Shown piece after piece: positions 7,616-14,104 of a DNA stretch of 27,558 nucleotides. Each line of letters starts with the position of its first letter. Within the stretch, counting starts at the first letter, position 1. Source of the stretch: an uncultured Collinsella sp. GTDB lineage: Bacteria > Actinomycetota > Coriobacteriia > Coriobacteriales > Coriobacteriaceae. The stretch lies in assembly GCA_900758375.1 (NCBI GenBank), contig CAAERJ010000058.1, forward strand, positions 1-27,558, in the 5' to 3' direction. A program made the translations under genes and the position numbers. Under the pieces are notes generated by a model, which saw only the letters and a list, made by a program, of their open reading frames with translations, was not told the origin of the DNA and did no database searches.

Positions 7616-7891
7616 GCTCGACGCTGCAAACGCCCCTAAGCGGCAATCTGACGTTCAATCGTCGGGCATGACCAGAAGGTCAATGCCCTCCTCTTTCACG
7701 TCACCTTGCTCGCTTAGGGGCGTTTTCGCTGACTTCGCCAAAACATTGGCGTTGCCGTTGTTGGCACTTGGGGACGTTCCTTTTGTGCCGGCACCTGGGG
7801 ATACTCCTTATGTCAAGAGATTGGTGCAAGAGGGGTAGGTTGCCTTGCGCCGATTTAAATAAGTTGCGGTGAGCGTTTTTTGGCAGCTAGT
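7589..7891. other. Intergenic region between convergent queA and the coiled-coil gene
   Basis: No convincing gene is seen. The region holds the post-stop hairpin, structured element A (7619-7757), two GGGGA-centred phrases at about 7764-7802 (CTTGGGGACG and CCTGGGGATA) typical of the gaps here, a weak hairpin at about 7824-7852, and a solo TAAGTTGCGGTGA at about 7860-7873 that matches one end of the palindromes at 14025 and 17299. Confidence 0.6.
7619..7757 (+). ncRNA. Candidate structured RNA or repeat, element A
   Basis: This ~139-nt element is flanked by CGACGCTGC on the left and CCAAAACATTGGCGTTG on the right. A perfect 15-bp stem joins 7628-7642 and 7711-7725. Inside it, a GGGCAT/ATGCCC stem (7664-7669/7683-7688) carries an apical GACC-AGAA-GGTC stem-loop with one unpaired A at 7682. 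TGACGT/ACGTCA (7649-7654/7698-7703) may extend it. Element B (10785-10925) shares flanks and apex but has an unrelated, still paired main stem. The strand is assumed from queA; a DNA-level repeat is the alternative. Confidence 0.55.
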
Positions 7892-9655
7892 TTACTTGCT
7901 TGCGAACAGCCAGACCAGGATGATCACCAGAATCACGGCGACAATGCAGACGATGGCTCCGGTGAATTTGATGCGTGAGTCGCGGGTACGCTCGCGCACG
8001 TCGTCCTCGGCGGCTTCGAGTTGAGCCACTTCGCGCTCGGTTTCGGCGTGCTCGGCCTTATCGCGGGCCAAGGAGCCTGCGAGCGATTCGGTAATCTCGG
8101 GATGGTCGTGCACCTCGGTCGCCTGCTCGATGATCGACTGCGCATGCGCTACATCCGCCTGGGCATTGGCAATAGCCTGCTCCTGCTCTCGACGCGCCTT
8201 GTCCTCGACGGCGATCTTCTCGCGCAGTTCGCGTTGGCGCGTTGCGGCGGCGGCTTTTGCGGTCTGCAGCTCGTCGCGCGCGGCATCGGCCTCGGCCGTC
8301 ACGGCCTGATGGGCACGCTTGGCGTCAGCGATGGGGGCTTGTGCCTGCTCGACGGCGTGCTCGGCGGCCGCGAGTGAGTGCTCAAGATCGGCGGTGATGT
8401 GCGGGACATCTTCCTCGGCTTTGCGCAGGGCATCGGCCGTGTCAGAGATCTGCATCGAAAGCTCGCTGGTGCGCACCGTGTAATTGGCGGGATTCGCCGA
8501 AGGATTGCGCTGTAGCTCGGCATACTCGTGGCGCAGCGTTTCGAGTTGAGCACGCGTGGCGTCGACGGTTTGCTGTACTGCGGCAACGCCGGCGTCGCGC
8601 TCGGCCTGCACCTTGTCGCGGATGCGCTTGGAATCCTCGAGGCGGCGAACGAGGCGGTTACCGGTCTCGCGCGAGCTGGCTTCGCGCGCCTCCACCGCGT
8701 CGAGTGCGGCTTTGAGACGCCGCTCGGTGGCGTCGTCCTCTTCCTTCATTTGTTCGAGCTGCGCCTTGAGTTCTGTTGCCTTGGCAGCATGGGTATCGCG
8801 GCCGATTTCTGCTGCCTCGGCGGCCTTTTGTGCCGTTTCGATAGTCTGGCGCTGCTTGGCGACGATTTGGTCATAGCGGCCTGCGATATCCTGGCGTGTC
8901 TCGAGCTCCTCGCCTTGATCGGCGATGCGCTGCTCAAGTTCGGCCAGGTGGGCACGGGCGTCCGCGAGTGCCTTCTTTGCGGCGTTCATCTCGCGCATGG
9001 CCGAGGCACCCTGGGCGATAAAGGCGCCCACGGCGCTGGCGGTGTTTGAGACGGCGCCTCCCAGATCGCGGCTGGCTGCTGGGGTGTGCAGGGCGGTCGG
9101 GTGAGCGGCGTTCGCCGTGCCCGCATCGGGCGTCTGCGGCGCGGCGATATTGCCAGTGCCGCCTTCGATCACGGAAAAGCCCGCTGCATGCGGGTCGACG
9201 GCGTCCGCGCCAATCGTGGGGTGTTCGAGCTGCAGGAACGAGGGCAGAGTGCTGCCTTGGTCGGCAACGGGGGTCTCGCCAGGCACGAAGGTCGAGGCGG
9301 CCTCGGCGGCCTCCTCTTCCTCGGCGTCAATATCGGCGTCGGCCACGGCGTTTTTCATCGCTTTGACGGCATCCATCATGGAGTCCATGACGGCATCGAG
9401 CTCTTCTTCCGAAGACACCTTGATGGGGCCTTCTCCTTGCGGGGCGGCGTCCTTTTCGGGGGCGTCGTCCTGAGCGGCCGAATCGTCGTTTTGCTCGCCG
9501 GCATCTTCGGCCGCAGGGATTTCCGTCGCAGCGCCGTTATCCAGAGTGGCGTCGTCGACGTCGGTATCATTGCAGGTCGCAGCGTCAGTATCTGCGGCGA
9601 CGTCTGCTGAATCATCAATATGCTGTTGAGTCTGGGGGTCCAGCTCGTCTGTCAT
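7892..9655 (-). CDS. Tail-anchored coiled-coil protein, function unknown
   Basis: The protein has 587 residues from the ATG at 9655, which is nine bases from GAGGAG; the in-frame ATG at 9661 is only three bases away and is the alternative. Residues ~1-130 are very acidic and low in complexity (runs of D, E and A). Residues ~130-220 are a Pro/Ala/Thr-rich linker. From about 220 to 555 the sequence is dense in Ala, Glu, Gln, Arg and Lys with heptad-like spacing (for example LAELEQRIADQGEELETRQ), indicating long coiled coils. The last ~24 residues are one hydrophobic helix (IVCIVAVILVIILVWLF) ending in ASK, so it is probably C-terminally anchored with the bulk in the cytoplasm. There is no signal peptide and no recognised domain. 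It stands alone on the minus strand. A structural, cell-envelope or division role is possible but not shown. Confidence 0.65.
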   Translation of the reverse strand: MTDELDPQTQQHIDDSADVAADTDAATCNDTDVDDATLDNGAATEIPAAEDAGEQNDDSAAQDDAPEKDAAPQGEGPIKVSSEEELDAVMDSMMDAVKAMKNAVADADIDAEEEEAAEAASTFVPGETPVADQGSTLPSFLQLEHPTIGADAVDPHAAGFSVIEGGTGNIAAPQTPDAGTANAAHPTALHTPAASRDLGGAVSNTASAVGAFIAQGASAMREMNAAKKALADARAHLAELEQRIADQGEELETRQDIAGRYDQIVAKQRQTIETAQKAAEAAEIGRDTHAAKATELKAQLEQMKEEDDATERRLKAALDAVEAREASSRETGNRLVRRLEDSKRIRDKVQAERDAGVAAVQQTVDATRAQLETLRHEYAELQRNPSANPANYTVRTSELSMQISDTADALRKAEEDVPHITADLEHSLAAAEHAVEQAQAPIADAKRAHQAVTAEADAARDELQTAKAAAATRQRELREKIAVEDKARREQEQAIANAQADVAHAQSIIEQATEVHDHPEITESLAGSLARDKAEHAETEREVAQLEAAEDDVRERTRDSRIKFTGAIVCIVAVILVIILVWLFASK

Positions 9656-9949
9656 AGGCATGTGCTCCTCATCGTTGTTTGTCACCCTATGATAAAGTCT
9701 CGCGCCGACATCCCGCGCGCTGCAGCAAAGTTTCAAAACGTGTTCGATGACTCGTTTGGCTGACAAAAAATCGGCCTTCTTATTCAGTTTGTGCTTGACA
9801 TCCCCTTCGCCGAATGACGTTGTGCCGTTCGCCTGCTGCAGCCTTTATTTTTCACTTGAACCCGCTAAAGTTGCATTTCAGCTTTTGGCGCGTGAAGTTG
9901 GATGCGCGCAGTCGGCGGGTGGGCCCGTCGCGATTTGAAAGGACTTTGT

Positions 9950-10750
9950 ATGGGACTTTTCACTGGTAAGACCGTAATCGTCACCGGCGGCGGCAAGGCC
10001 ACGCTTAAGGACGGCTCCGCTGGCTCCATCGGCTACGGCATCGATATCGCTTTTGCCAAGGAGGGCGCAAACCTCGTCATTACCGGCCGCAACGTTGCCA
10101 AGCTCGAGGCTGCCAAGGAGTCCCTCGAGGCCGAGTACGGCGTCAAGGTTCTGCCTGTTCAGGCCGATGTCTCGGCTGGTCAGGACAACGAGGCCGTCGT
10201 CCAGAACGTCATCGACAAGGCCATTGAGGAGTTCGGCCGCATCGACGCCGTCGTTAACAACGCTCAGGCCAGCGCCTCGGGTGTGACCATCGCCGACCAC
10301 ACCATGGATCAGTTTAACCTGGCCATTTATTCCGGTCTGTATGCTACCTATCTGTACATGCAGAAGGCCTATCCGCACCTGAAGGAGACCAAGGGCTCCG
10401 TGGTCAACTTTGCCTCGGGCGCCGGCCTGTTTGGCAACTACGGCCAGTGCAGCTATGCCGCTGCCAAGGAGGGCATCCGCGGTCTGACTCGCGTTGCAGC
10501 CAACGAGTGGGGCAAGGACGGCATCAACGTCAACATCGTGTGCCCGCTTGCTTGGACCGCTGCGCTCGAGAACTTCCAGGATGCTTATCCCGAGGCGTTC
10601 AAGGCCAACGTCCACATGCCGCCGGCAGGCCACTACGGCGACGTCGAGAAGGAAATCGGCCGCGTGGTCGTTCAGCTCTGCGGTCCCGACTTTAAGTACA
10701 TGAACGGCGAGACTGTCACCCTCGAGGGTGGCATGGGCCAGCGTCCGTAG
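9950..10750 (+). CDS. SDR-family NAD(P)-dependent oxidoreductase, substrate unknown
   Basis: A classical-length short-chain dehydrogenase/reductase of 266 residues; AAAGGA lies about eight bases before the chosen ATG. The N-terminal cofactor loop is stretched: TGGGKATLKDGSAGSIGYG where most SDRs have TGxxxGxG. The usual NNAG reads NNAQAS. The catalytic set is present, with a serine in NFASGAG and a YAAAK tyrosine-lysine pair. C-terminal GGMGQRP is typical of tetrameric SDRs. It is divergent from the coiled-coil gene and separated from tgt by 425 nt of repeats, so no pathway context is available. It does not resemble the Collinsella 7-beta hydroxysteroid dehydrogenase as I remember it. Ketoacyl reductase or sugar/alcohol dehydrogenase activities are open. 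Confidence 0.88.
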   Translation: MGLFTGKTVIVTGGGKATLKDGSAGSIGYGIDIAFAKEGANLVITGRNVAKLEAAKESLEAEYGVKVLPVQADVSAGQDNEAVVQNVIDKAIEEFGRIDAVVNNAQASASGVTIADHTMDQFNLAIYSGLYATYLYMQKAYPHLKETKGSVVNFASGAGLFGNYGQCSYAAAKEGIRGLTRVAANEWGKDGINVNIVCPLAWTAALENFQDAYPEAFKANVHMPPAGHYGDVEKEIGRVVVQLCGPDFKYMNGETVTLEGGMGQRP

Positions 10751-10752
10751 GA

Positions 10753-10780
10753 GTTACGGCGTTTTGCCAAACGCCGTAAC
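10753..10780 (+). other. Hairpin after the SDR stop codon
   Basis: A 12-bp perfect stem (10753-10764 with 10769-10780, arm GTTACGGCGTTT) has a TGCC loop and lies two bases past the stop. It shares GTTACG..CGTAAC ends with the hairpin at 7587-7615. No T-tract follows. Confidence 0.65.
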
Positions 10781-10784
10781 GGGC

Positions 10785-10925
10785 CGACGCTGCGCGGTCG
10801 CCAGGGCGACAACTTGTCATTCAAAGAGGGCGGCATGACCAGAAGGTCTATGCCGTCCTCTTTTCATGCCAATTTGTTCGCTCTGGCGACCGCTCGCTGA
10901 CATTCCCAAAACATCGGCGTTGGCG
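10785..10925 (+). ncRNA. Candidate structured RNA or repeat, element B
   Basis: This partner of element A is ~141 nt long. It has the same CGACGCTGC left flank and a CCAAAACATCGGCGTTGG right flank. The main stem joins 10794-10809 and 10878-10893 (16 bp, one G-U). An inner stem joins 10823-10836 and 10850-10863 (14 bp, one G-U) below the same GACC-AGAA-GGTC apex, with one unpaired T at 10849. The first pair of the apical stem is C-G here and G-C in A, a compensatory change. It lies between a post-stop hairpin and a palindrome, upstream of tgt but separated from it by tgt's own promoter. Confidence 0.55.
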
Positions 10926-10981
10926 TGGCTGGTAAATAGCTCCACTCATTGGGGACGTACTTAAATGAGTACCCGCCGAAC

Positions 10982-11045
10982 GAGAGTGGATAATCTCCCG
11001 TTTTTGGTCTGTGTTTCGGGCAAAAGTGGGAGATTATCCACTCTC
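10982..11045. repeat. Palindromic element upstream of tgt
   Basis: Perfect 18-bp arms (10982-10999 with 11028-11045, arm GAGAGTGGATAATCTCCC) extend inward by seven further pairs, two of them G-U, to leave a 14-nt loop. The arm sequence differs from the other palindromes in the window, but the design is the same. Confidence 0.75.
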
Positions 11046-11132
11046 ATGAGATGGGCGTCCGAAAATCCACGCTCGTTTGCTGCCCCCTTTGCGCCAGTTT
11101 CTGTCGAGTCGGTGCTCCTTGCGGGTTGCCCG

Positions 11133-11138
11133 TATAAT
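11133..11138 (+). promoter_or_regulatory. -10 box of tgt
   Basis: A consensus TATAAT lies 37 nt before the tgt ATG. No good -35 is present 16-18 nt upstream. AAGGAG at about 11160-11165 is the ribosome site. Confidence 0.55.
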
Positions 11139-11175
11139 GGTTTGCGTATGAACCGCAACCAAGGAGTTCCAGTTT

Positions 11176-12315
11176 ATGGACCAGAGCCTTTTTAAATTCG
11201 ACCTGATCGCCGAGGACCCGACGACGCACGCGCGTGCCGGCGTACTGCACACCCCGCACGGCGATATCGAGACGCCAATCTTTATGCCCGTGGGCACCAA
11301 GGCAAACGTCAAGGGTATTCCTACCGAGACCGTCAAACAGCTCGGCGCCCAGATCGTGCTTGCCAACACCTATCACCTGTCCATGCGTCCCGGCGAGGAC
11401 ACCATTGCCGAGCTGGGCGGCCTGCACAAGTTTATGAACTGGCACGGCCCCATTCTTACCGATTCGGGCGGCTTCCAGGTGTTCAGCCACAACGACGCCG
11501 TCAAGCTCACCGACGAGGGCGTGCGCTTTATCGTCAATGACTACGACGGCCGCCACGTGTTCTGGACGCCCGAGGACAACATGGAAATCGCCATGAAGCT
11601 CGGCTCCGATATCTGCATGCAGCTCGACCAGTGCCCGGGCTATCCCGCCACGCGCGCCTACGTCGAGCGCGCCGTTGAGCTGTCGAGTATGTGGGCCGAG
11701 CGCTGCTATAAGGCGCATACCCGCGATGACCAGGCGCTCTTTGGCATCGTTCAGGGCGGCATGCACCTGGATCTGCGCCTGCGCTCGCTGCGCCATCTGG
11801 AGGAGTGCGGCGACTTCCCGGGTTACGGCATCGGCGGCTATTCGGTGGGCGAGGACCACGAGACCATGTTCGAGACGCTGGCACCGCTGGTTTCCGAGTA
11901 CATGCCTAAGCACAAGCCGCGCTACCTCATGGGCGTCGGCAACCCTACCACGCTCGTGCGCGGCGTGGGCGTGGGTATCGACATGTTCGACTGCGTGCTG
12001 CCGACGCGCACCGGCCGCATGGGTACGGCGTTCTCCAGTGAAGGTCGCCTTAACTTCCGCAACGCGCGCTTTGCGCACGACGACGGCCCTATCGACCCCA
12101 CCTGCACCTGCCCGGTGTGCACGGGCGGCTACAGCCGTGCGCTCATCCGTCACATGGTCACGCAGAAGGAGATGCTCGGCGGTATTCTGCTGTCGATGCA
12201 CAACATCTACTACCTGCTCAACCTTATGCAGCGTGCCCGTCAGGCCATTATCGAGGGCCGCTACGGCGCGTTTGTGAGCGACTGGATGAACAGTCCTGCG
12301 GCGGTGGACTACTAA
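11176..12315 (+). CDS. tgt: tRNA-guanine transglycosylase Tgt
   Basis: Exchanges guanine-34 for preQ1 in GUN-anticodon tRNAs (Asp, Asn, His, Tyr), the step before QueA. The protein has 379 residues, the normal bacterial length. Visible hallmarks are the MPVGTKANVKG N-terminal strand, LTDSGGFQVFS with the active-site aspartate, GIVQGG, the GGYSVGE loop, and FDCVLPTRTGRMG with the nucleophilic aspartate. The structural zinc site is CTCPVC plus a histidine in SMHN. AAGGAG lies nine or ten bases before the ATG. Together with queH and queA (4 kb upstream) it gives the enzymes from preQ1 to Q. No preQ1 synthesis genes are in this window, so salvage of preQ1 is possible but not shown. Confidence 0.97.
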   Translation: MDQSLFKFDLIAEDPTTHARAGVLHTPHGDIETPIFMPVGTKANVKGIPTETVKQLGAQIVLANTYHLSMRPGEDTIAELGGLHKFMNWHGPILTDSGGFQVFSHNDAVKLTDEGVRFIVNDYDGRHVFWTPEDNMEIAMKLGSDICMQLDQCPGYPATRAYVERAVELSSMWAERCYKAHTRDDQALFGIVQGGMHLDLRLRSLRHLEECGDFPGYGIGGYSVGEDHETMFETLAPLVSEYMPKHKPRYLMGVGNPTTLVRGVGVGIDMFDCVLPTRTGRMGTAFSSEGRLNFRNARFAHDDGPIDPTCTCPVCTGGYSRALIRHMVTQKEMLGGILLSMHNIYYLLNLMQRARQAIIEGRYGAFVSDWMNSPAAVDY

Positions 12316-12326
12316 GAGCGGCGCGG

Positions 12327-12426
12327 GCGCTTGCAGAGCGCTAGCAACGGCAAGGGGCGAGCGCTGGCCGGTCATCACGTTCGCTAACACCGTCTGCGAG
12401 ACCGATGACCGATAGCTTGCAAGCAC
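12327..12426 (+). ncRNA. Candidate three-way-junction leader RNA upstream of the LOG gene
   Basis: Closing stem P1 pairs 12327-12335 with 12418-12426 (8 of 9 pairs). P2 pairs 12337-12342 with 12360-12365 (AGCGCT, 6 bp). P3 pairs 12369-12376 with 12404-12411 (CGGTCATC, 8 bp) and continues into an inner TTCGC/GCGAG stem. The junction strands are 1, 3 and 6 nt. A terminator and the LOG ribosome site follow, as in riboswitch or attenuator leaders. It was found by eye and chance pairing in GC-rich DNA is possible. It could also be the tgt 3' region. Confidence 0.4.
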
Positions 12427-12464
12427 TTGATGCATCGTGGGTACCATATCGAATAGTTGATGTT

Positions 12465-12512
12465 CGGGCGGGTGTTTGACGCATGGCGTCGACCCCGCCC
12501 GTTTTTCTTTTT
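12465..12512 (+). terminator. Intrinsic terminator immediately before the LOG ribosome site
   Basis: The 8-bp outer stem CGGGCGGG/CCCGCCCG (12465-12472/12494-12501) has a nested GACGC/GCGTC stem and is followed by TTTTTCTTTTT. It ends only 16 nt before the LOG ATG, with ATAGGAG in between. It may end tgt transcription, control LOG expression, or both. Confidence 0.8.
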
Positions 12513-12528
12513 CTCGATAGGAGTACCC

Positions 12529-13287
12529 ATGATTAAGAACGAGAATATCGAGGGCGAGCCTGCCTACGACGAGACGTACCGACGCGGTCCCGTGGTCATG
12601 CGCGGCCCCATGATTCCCAAGGACAACACCTACGCCAACCTGCTGGCGCCCGAGGACTCGACCGACTGGTTGCACACCGACCCCTGGCGCGTGCTGCGCA
12701 TCCAGGCCGAGTTTGTCGATGGCTTTGGCGCACTTGCCGAGCTCGGGCCCGCTGTGACCATCTTCGGCAGCGCCCGCACGCCCAAGACCGATCCGCTCTA
12801 TAAGGCGGCGCGCACGGTCGGCCGCAAAATCGCCCAGCGCGGCGTGGCGGTCATCACCGGTGGCGGCCCCGGCATCATGGAAGCGGCCAACAGGGGAGCG
12901 GCGAGTGTCAACGGCAAGTCAGTTGGCCTGGGCATTGAATTGCCGCACGAGCACGGGCTCAACAAATACGTGAACCTCGGCATGGACTTCCGTTACTTCT
13001 TTGTGCGCAAGACCATGTTCGTCAAATACAGCTCGGGCGCCATCGTGTTTCCCGGAGGTTTTGGTACGCTCGACGAAATGTTCGAGGTGCTCACGCTGGT
13101 GCAGACACACAAGGTCAAGCGTATGCCGCTCGTTTTGGTGGGTACCGAGTACTGGCAGGGCCTGTTCGACTGGCTCAACGGCCCGGTGATGGACGCCGGT
13201 ATGATTAGCCCGCTCGATCCGGAGCTGGTGCACATCACCGATGACCTCAACGAGGCTGTCGACATCGCCCTGAGCGGGCTGATGTAG
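12529..13287 (+). CDS. LOG-family (TIGR00730-type) nucleotide-binding Rossmann protein
   Basis: The protein has 252 residues; ATAGGAG is well spaced before the ATG. The LOG signature PGGFGTLDE is present near residue 175, with the companion GGGPGIMEAANRGA motif near 105-118, both in a Rossmann-like fold. Family members cleave nucleoside 5'-monophosphates to free bases (cytokinin-activating LOG in plants, PpnN-type purine/pyrimidine nucleosidases in bacteria). The N-terminal ~60 residues are an extra charged segment absent from the shortest LOG proteins. Expression is likely affected by the terminator just upstream. Substrate preference is not visible. An inverted repeat (13317-13354) lies downstream. 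Confidence 0.88.
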   Translation: MIKNENIEGEPAYDETYRRGPVVMRGPMIPKDNTYANLLAPEDSTDWLHTDPWRVLRIQAEFVDGFGALAELGPAVTIFGSARTPKTDPLYKAARTVGRKIAQRGVAVITGGGPGIMEAANRGAASVNGKSVGLGIELPHEHGLNKYVNLGMDFRYFFVRKTMFVKYSSGAIVFPGGFGTLDEMFEVLTLVQTHKVKRMPLVLVGTEYWQGLFDWLNGPVMDAGMISPLDPELVHITDDLNEAVDIALSGLM

Positions 13288-13316
13288 GGCGAGCGTGCCT
13301 GTCGTTGTAGTGATGA

Positions 13317-13354
13317 GAAGGCAGGCTGATGCTATTTAACATCAGTCTGCCTTC
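13317..13354. promoter_or_regulatory. Inverted repeat between LOG and the toxin-antitoxin operon
   Basis: Positions 13317-13331 pair with 13340-13354 (15 bp, one G-U; arm GAAGGCAGGCTGATG) around an AT-rich 8-nt loop. It sits 29 nt past the LOG stop and directly upstream of the TATACT box at 13364-13369. It may be the LOG terminator without a long T-run, or an operator for the antitoxin. Confidence 0.5.
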
Positions 13355-13363
13355 TAAACTGGG

Positions 13364-13369
13364 TATACT
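13364..13369 (+). promoter_or_regulatory. -10 box of the toxin-antitoxin operon
   Basis: TATACT lies 31 nt before the antitoxin ATG, inside the near-palindrome GGGTATACT. No clear -35 is seen, and the inverted repeat occupies that position. Confidence 0.45.
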
Positions 13370-13400
13370 GATGCAAAAGACGAGGGCGAGGAGGTCGCGT

Positions 13401-13700
13401 ATGTCTACTGCAACGGTTAAGCCTACGACGGTTCGCATCGAAGAGGGGCTCAAGGAACAGGCGACTGAGTTCTTGGATACGGTTGGTCTGAGTCTCAATT
13501 CGTATCTCAACCTTGCTGTTCGGCAGTTGGTAAATCAGCAAAAGATTCCTTTTGAGATCGTTGGTCGATCCGAAGTTCCCAACGAGGCGACGAGGCGCGC
13601 CATGGTGATTGCCGAGGCTCATGAGTTGGGGATTTTGCCAGACGACAGCCCGTCATTCACTAACGCTGATGAGCTTATATCGTTCCTCGATGAGGACTAG
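13401..13700 (+). CDS. RelB/DinJ-family antitoxin
   Basis: The protein has 99 residues; GAGGAGG lies just upstream of the chosen ATG, while the longer frame from 13329 runs through the inverted repeat. The N-terminal ~45 residues are a ribbon-helix-helix DNA-binding fold (TTVRIEEGLKEQATEFLDTV, then LNSYLNLAVRQLV), as in DinJ/RelB. The acidic C-terminus (DELISFLDED) would wrap the toxin. It is two bases upstream of the YafQ-like toxin, and the pair probably represses its own promoter. Codons are visibly more AT-rich than in flanking genes (for example CAGCAAAAGATTCCTTTT), which fits horizontal acquisition. Confidence 0.9.
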   Translation: MSTATVKPTTVRIEEGLKEQATEFLDTVGLSLNSYLNLAVRQLVNQQKIPFEIVGRSEVPNEATRRAMVIAEAHELGILPDDSPSFTNADELISFLDED

Positions 13701-13702
13701 CG

Positions 13703-14011
13703 ATGTTTGAGATTAAAGTCGAGGCTCAGTTTAAGGCGGATTACAAACGGACGATGCGCATCCATCCGCAGCTAAAAACCGAGTTTAAGGCGGCAGTCGC
13801 AGAGCTTGCAGCTCGCGGCTCGCTTCCCGCGGAATATGGCGCCCATGAGCTTTCAAACCCGGGCGGCAATTACAACGGCCACATCGATTTCCATCTATCC
13901 GATGGCTTGATCGACGTGGTCGTTCTGTACTTGCCGCATAAGACTAATCCTGTGATCCGACTGGTCAGAATGGGCTCGCATGAGGAACTGTTCCAGGGCC
14001 CGCAGGGCTGA
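13703..14011 (+). CDS. YafQ-family ribosome-dependent mRNA interferase toxin
   Basis: The protein has 102 residues. RelE-superfamily small toxin; YafQ-type members cut mRNA in the ribosomal A site. Candidate catalytic residues in the expected places are H48 (AHEL), H60 and H64 (GHIDFHL), D67 and H93 (MGSHEELF), matching the His/His/Asp/His pattern of YafQ. The N-terminus (KVEAQFKADYKRTMR) is the usual basic helix. The ribosome site overlaps the end of the antitoxin gene (GAGGACTAGCG). The two genes form a type II toxin-antitoxin operon. A palindrome (14025-14091) lies right after the stop and may stop transcription from both sides. Confidence 0.9.
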   Translation: MFEIKVEAQFKADYKRTMRIHPQLKTEFKAAVAELAARGSLPAEYGAHELSNPGGNYNGHIDFHLSDGLIDVVVLYLPHKTNPVIRLVRMGSHEELFQGPQG

Positions 14012-14020
14012 TTGACGATT

Positions 14021-14092
14021 TCTAAGTTGCGGTGAAATAGGGATTGATTTGCGGCTGATGAGCCAAAAACAGTCCCTATTTCACCGCAACTG
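14021..14092. repeat. Palindromic repeat, AGTTGCGGTG family, copy 1
   Basis: Perfect 19-bp arms (14025-14043 with 14073-14091, arm AGTTGCGGTGAAATAGGGA) surround a loop that itself contains a GGCT-GATG-AGCC hairpin. It lies between the convergent toxin and DegV genes. It shares its ends (TCTAAGTTGCGGTG and TATTTCACCGCAACTG) and loop hairpin with the copy at 17295-17366, while the central arm bases differ. Confidence 0.8.
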
Positions 14093-14104
14093 ATGTAGGC
14101 GTCC

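Larger units (their letters stand above)
10751..11175. other. Intergenic region between the SDR gene and tgt
   Basis: No protein gene is supported in these 425 nt. They contain a post-stop hairpin (10753-10780), structured element B (10785-10925), a GGGGACGTAC phrase near 10951, a long palindrome (10982-11045), and the -10 box and ribosome site of tgt. Confidence 0.6.

Noticed and set aside
9767..9949. TTGACA near 9797 as the SDR promoter
   Set aside because: A good -35 hexamer is present, but no -10 box follows at 16-18 nt, so no promoter is called.
11044..12675. 543-codon open frame on the minus strand
   Set aside because: It is antisense to tgt and runs through the palindrome and terminator; it has no ribosome site or domain and is a codon-bias shadow.
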